From positions 1 through 5,747 of the forward strand of contig CACXBO010000068.1 of the NCBI GenBank assembly GCA_902765975.1: a stretch of DNA of 5,747 nucleotides. The letters run 5' to 3'. The stretch is from Oscillospiraceae bacterium (GTDB lineage: Bacteria; Bacillota; Clostridia; Oscillospirales; Oscillospiraceae). The notes under the pieces are model-generated. The model searched no databases. It was not told the origin of the DNA and saw only the letters and a list, made by a program, of their open reading frames with translations. Positions 5,708 through 5,747 of the stretch are shown one piece after another (position 1 is the stretch's first letter; the number at the start of each line of letters is the position of its first letter). A program made the position numbers and the translations under genes.

Positions 5708-5747
5708 ATGTCAAAGGAAAAAATGTATCATATCGCTCTCTCGGAGG
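5708..5747 (+). CDS. Start of an unidentified rightward gene (partial)
   Basis: Thirteen codons are visible (MSKEKMYHIALSE) before the window ends. AAAGGAGG (5691-5698) is 9 bases upstream of the ATG. A competing ATG at 5686, in another frame, has AAGGAG (5675-5680) 5 bases upstream and also stays open to the window end (MPKEEGQNVKGK...). The 5708 start is preferred because its ribosome binding site falls inside the transcript expected from the promoter at 5646-5674, while that of the other start would lie at or before the transcript start. Too little protein is visible for any function. Confidence 0.55.
   Translation, partial: MSKEKMYHIALSE

Noticed and set aside
4914..5714. 266-codon version of the membrane-protein gene starting at 5714
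   Set aside because: The extra 46 residues lack a ribosome binding site, lie upstream of the promoter at 5609-5637, and bury the signal anchor. The ATG at 5576 has a perfect AAGGAGG at ideal spacing.

Overview
The window reads as ordinary chromosome from an endospore-forming member of the Bacillota, most likely class Clostridia. The evidence is an intact spoVT, strong AAGGAGG-type ribosome binding sites, sigma-A-like promoters in AT-rich gaps, and surface and translation genes of a type common in gut Clostridia. Coding DNA is moderately GC-rich, which would suit an Oscillospiraceae-like lineage, but the family placement is a guess. There are no RNA genes, CRISPR arrays, insertion sequences or obvious mobile-element boundaries, and no gene-free stretch longer than about 235 bases.

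Layout from left to right. Bases 1-1397 (minus) are the N-terminal 465 codons of a secreted, repeat-rich surface protein. It has a signal peptide and a near-consensus promoter (1445-1473), and its C-terminal end lies outside the window. Bases 1398-1631 are a divergent regulatory gap. It also holds a candidate sigma-G promoter embedded in a perfect 8-bp inverted repeat, in front of spoVT (1632-2171, plus), the late forespore transcription regulator. spoVT ends in a clean hairpin terminator (2176-2212). This lies between spoVT and the convergent minus-strand gene at 2261-4864.

That gene is the centrepiece. It encodes an 867-residue fusion of a TetM/EF-G-like translational GTPase (about residues 1-590), a conserved-looking Cys/His linker (about 591-700) and a C-terminal YacP/Rae1-type NYN ribonuclease domain (about 705-850). 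The stand-alone relatives of both halves work at the ribosomal A site: Rae1 cuts mRNA there, and TetM/EF-G enter there. The fusion therefore looks like a GTPase-delivered, ribosome-associated endonuclease. The domain IV tip lacks the TetM-type loop, so tetracycline resistance is not the best guess.

Upstream on the same strand is a small membrane-anchored extracytoplasmic protein of unknown function (4914-5576). A GC-rich terminator (4876-4906) lies between the two genes, with its U-tract directly against the ribosome binding site of the fusion gene, so read-through or attenuation may set expression of the fusion. The right edge (5577-5747) carries a divergent promoter pair and the first codons of a plus-strand gene that leaves the window.
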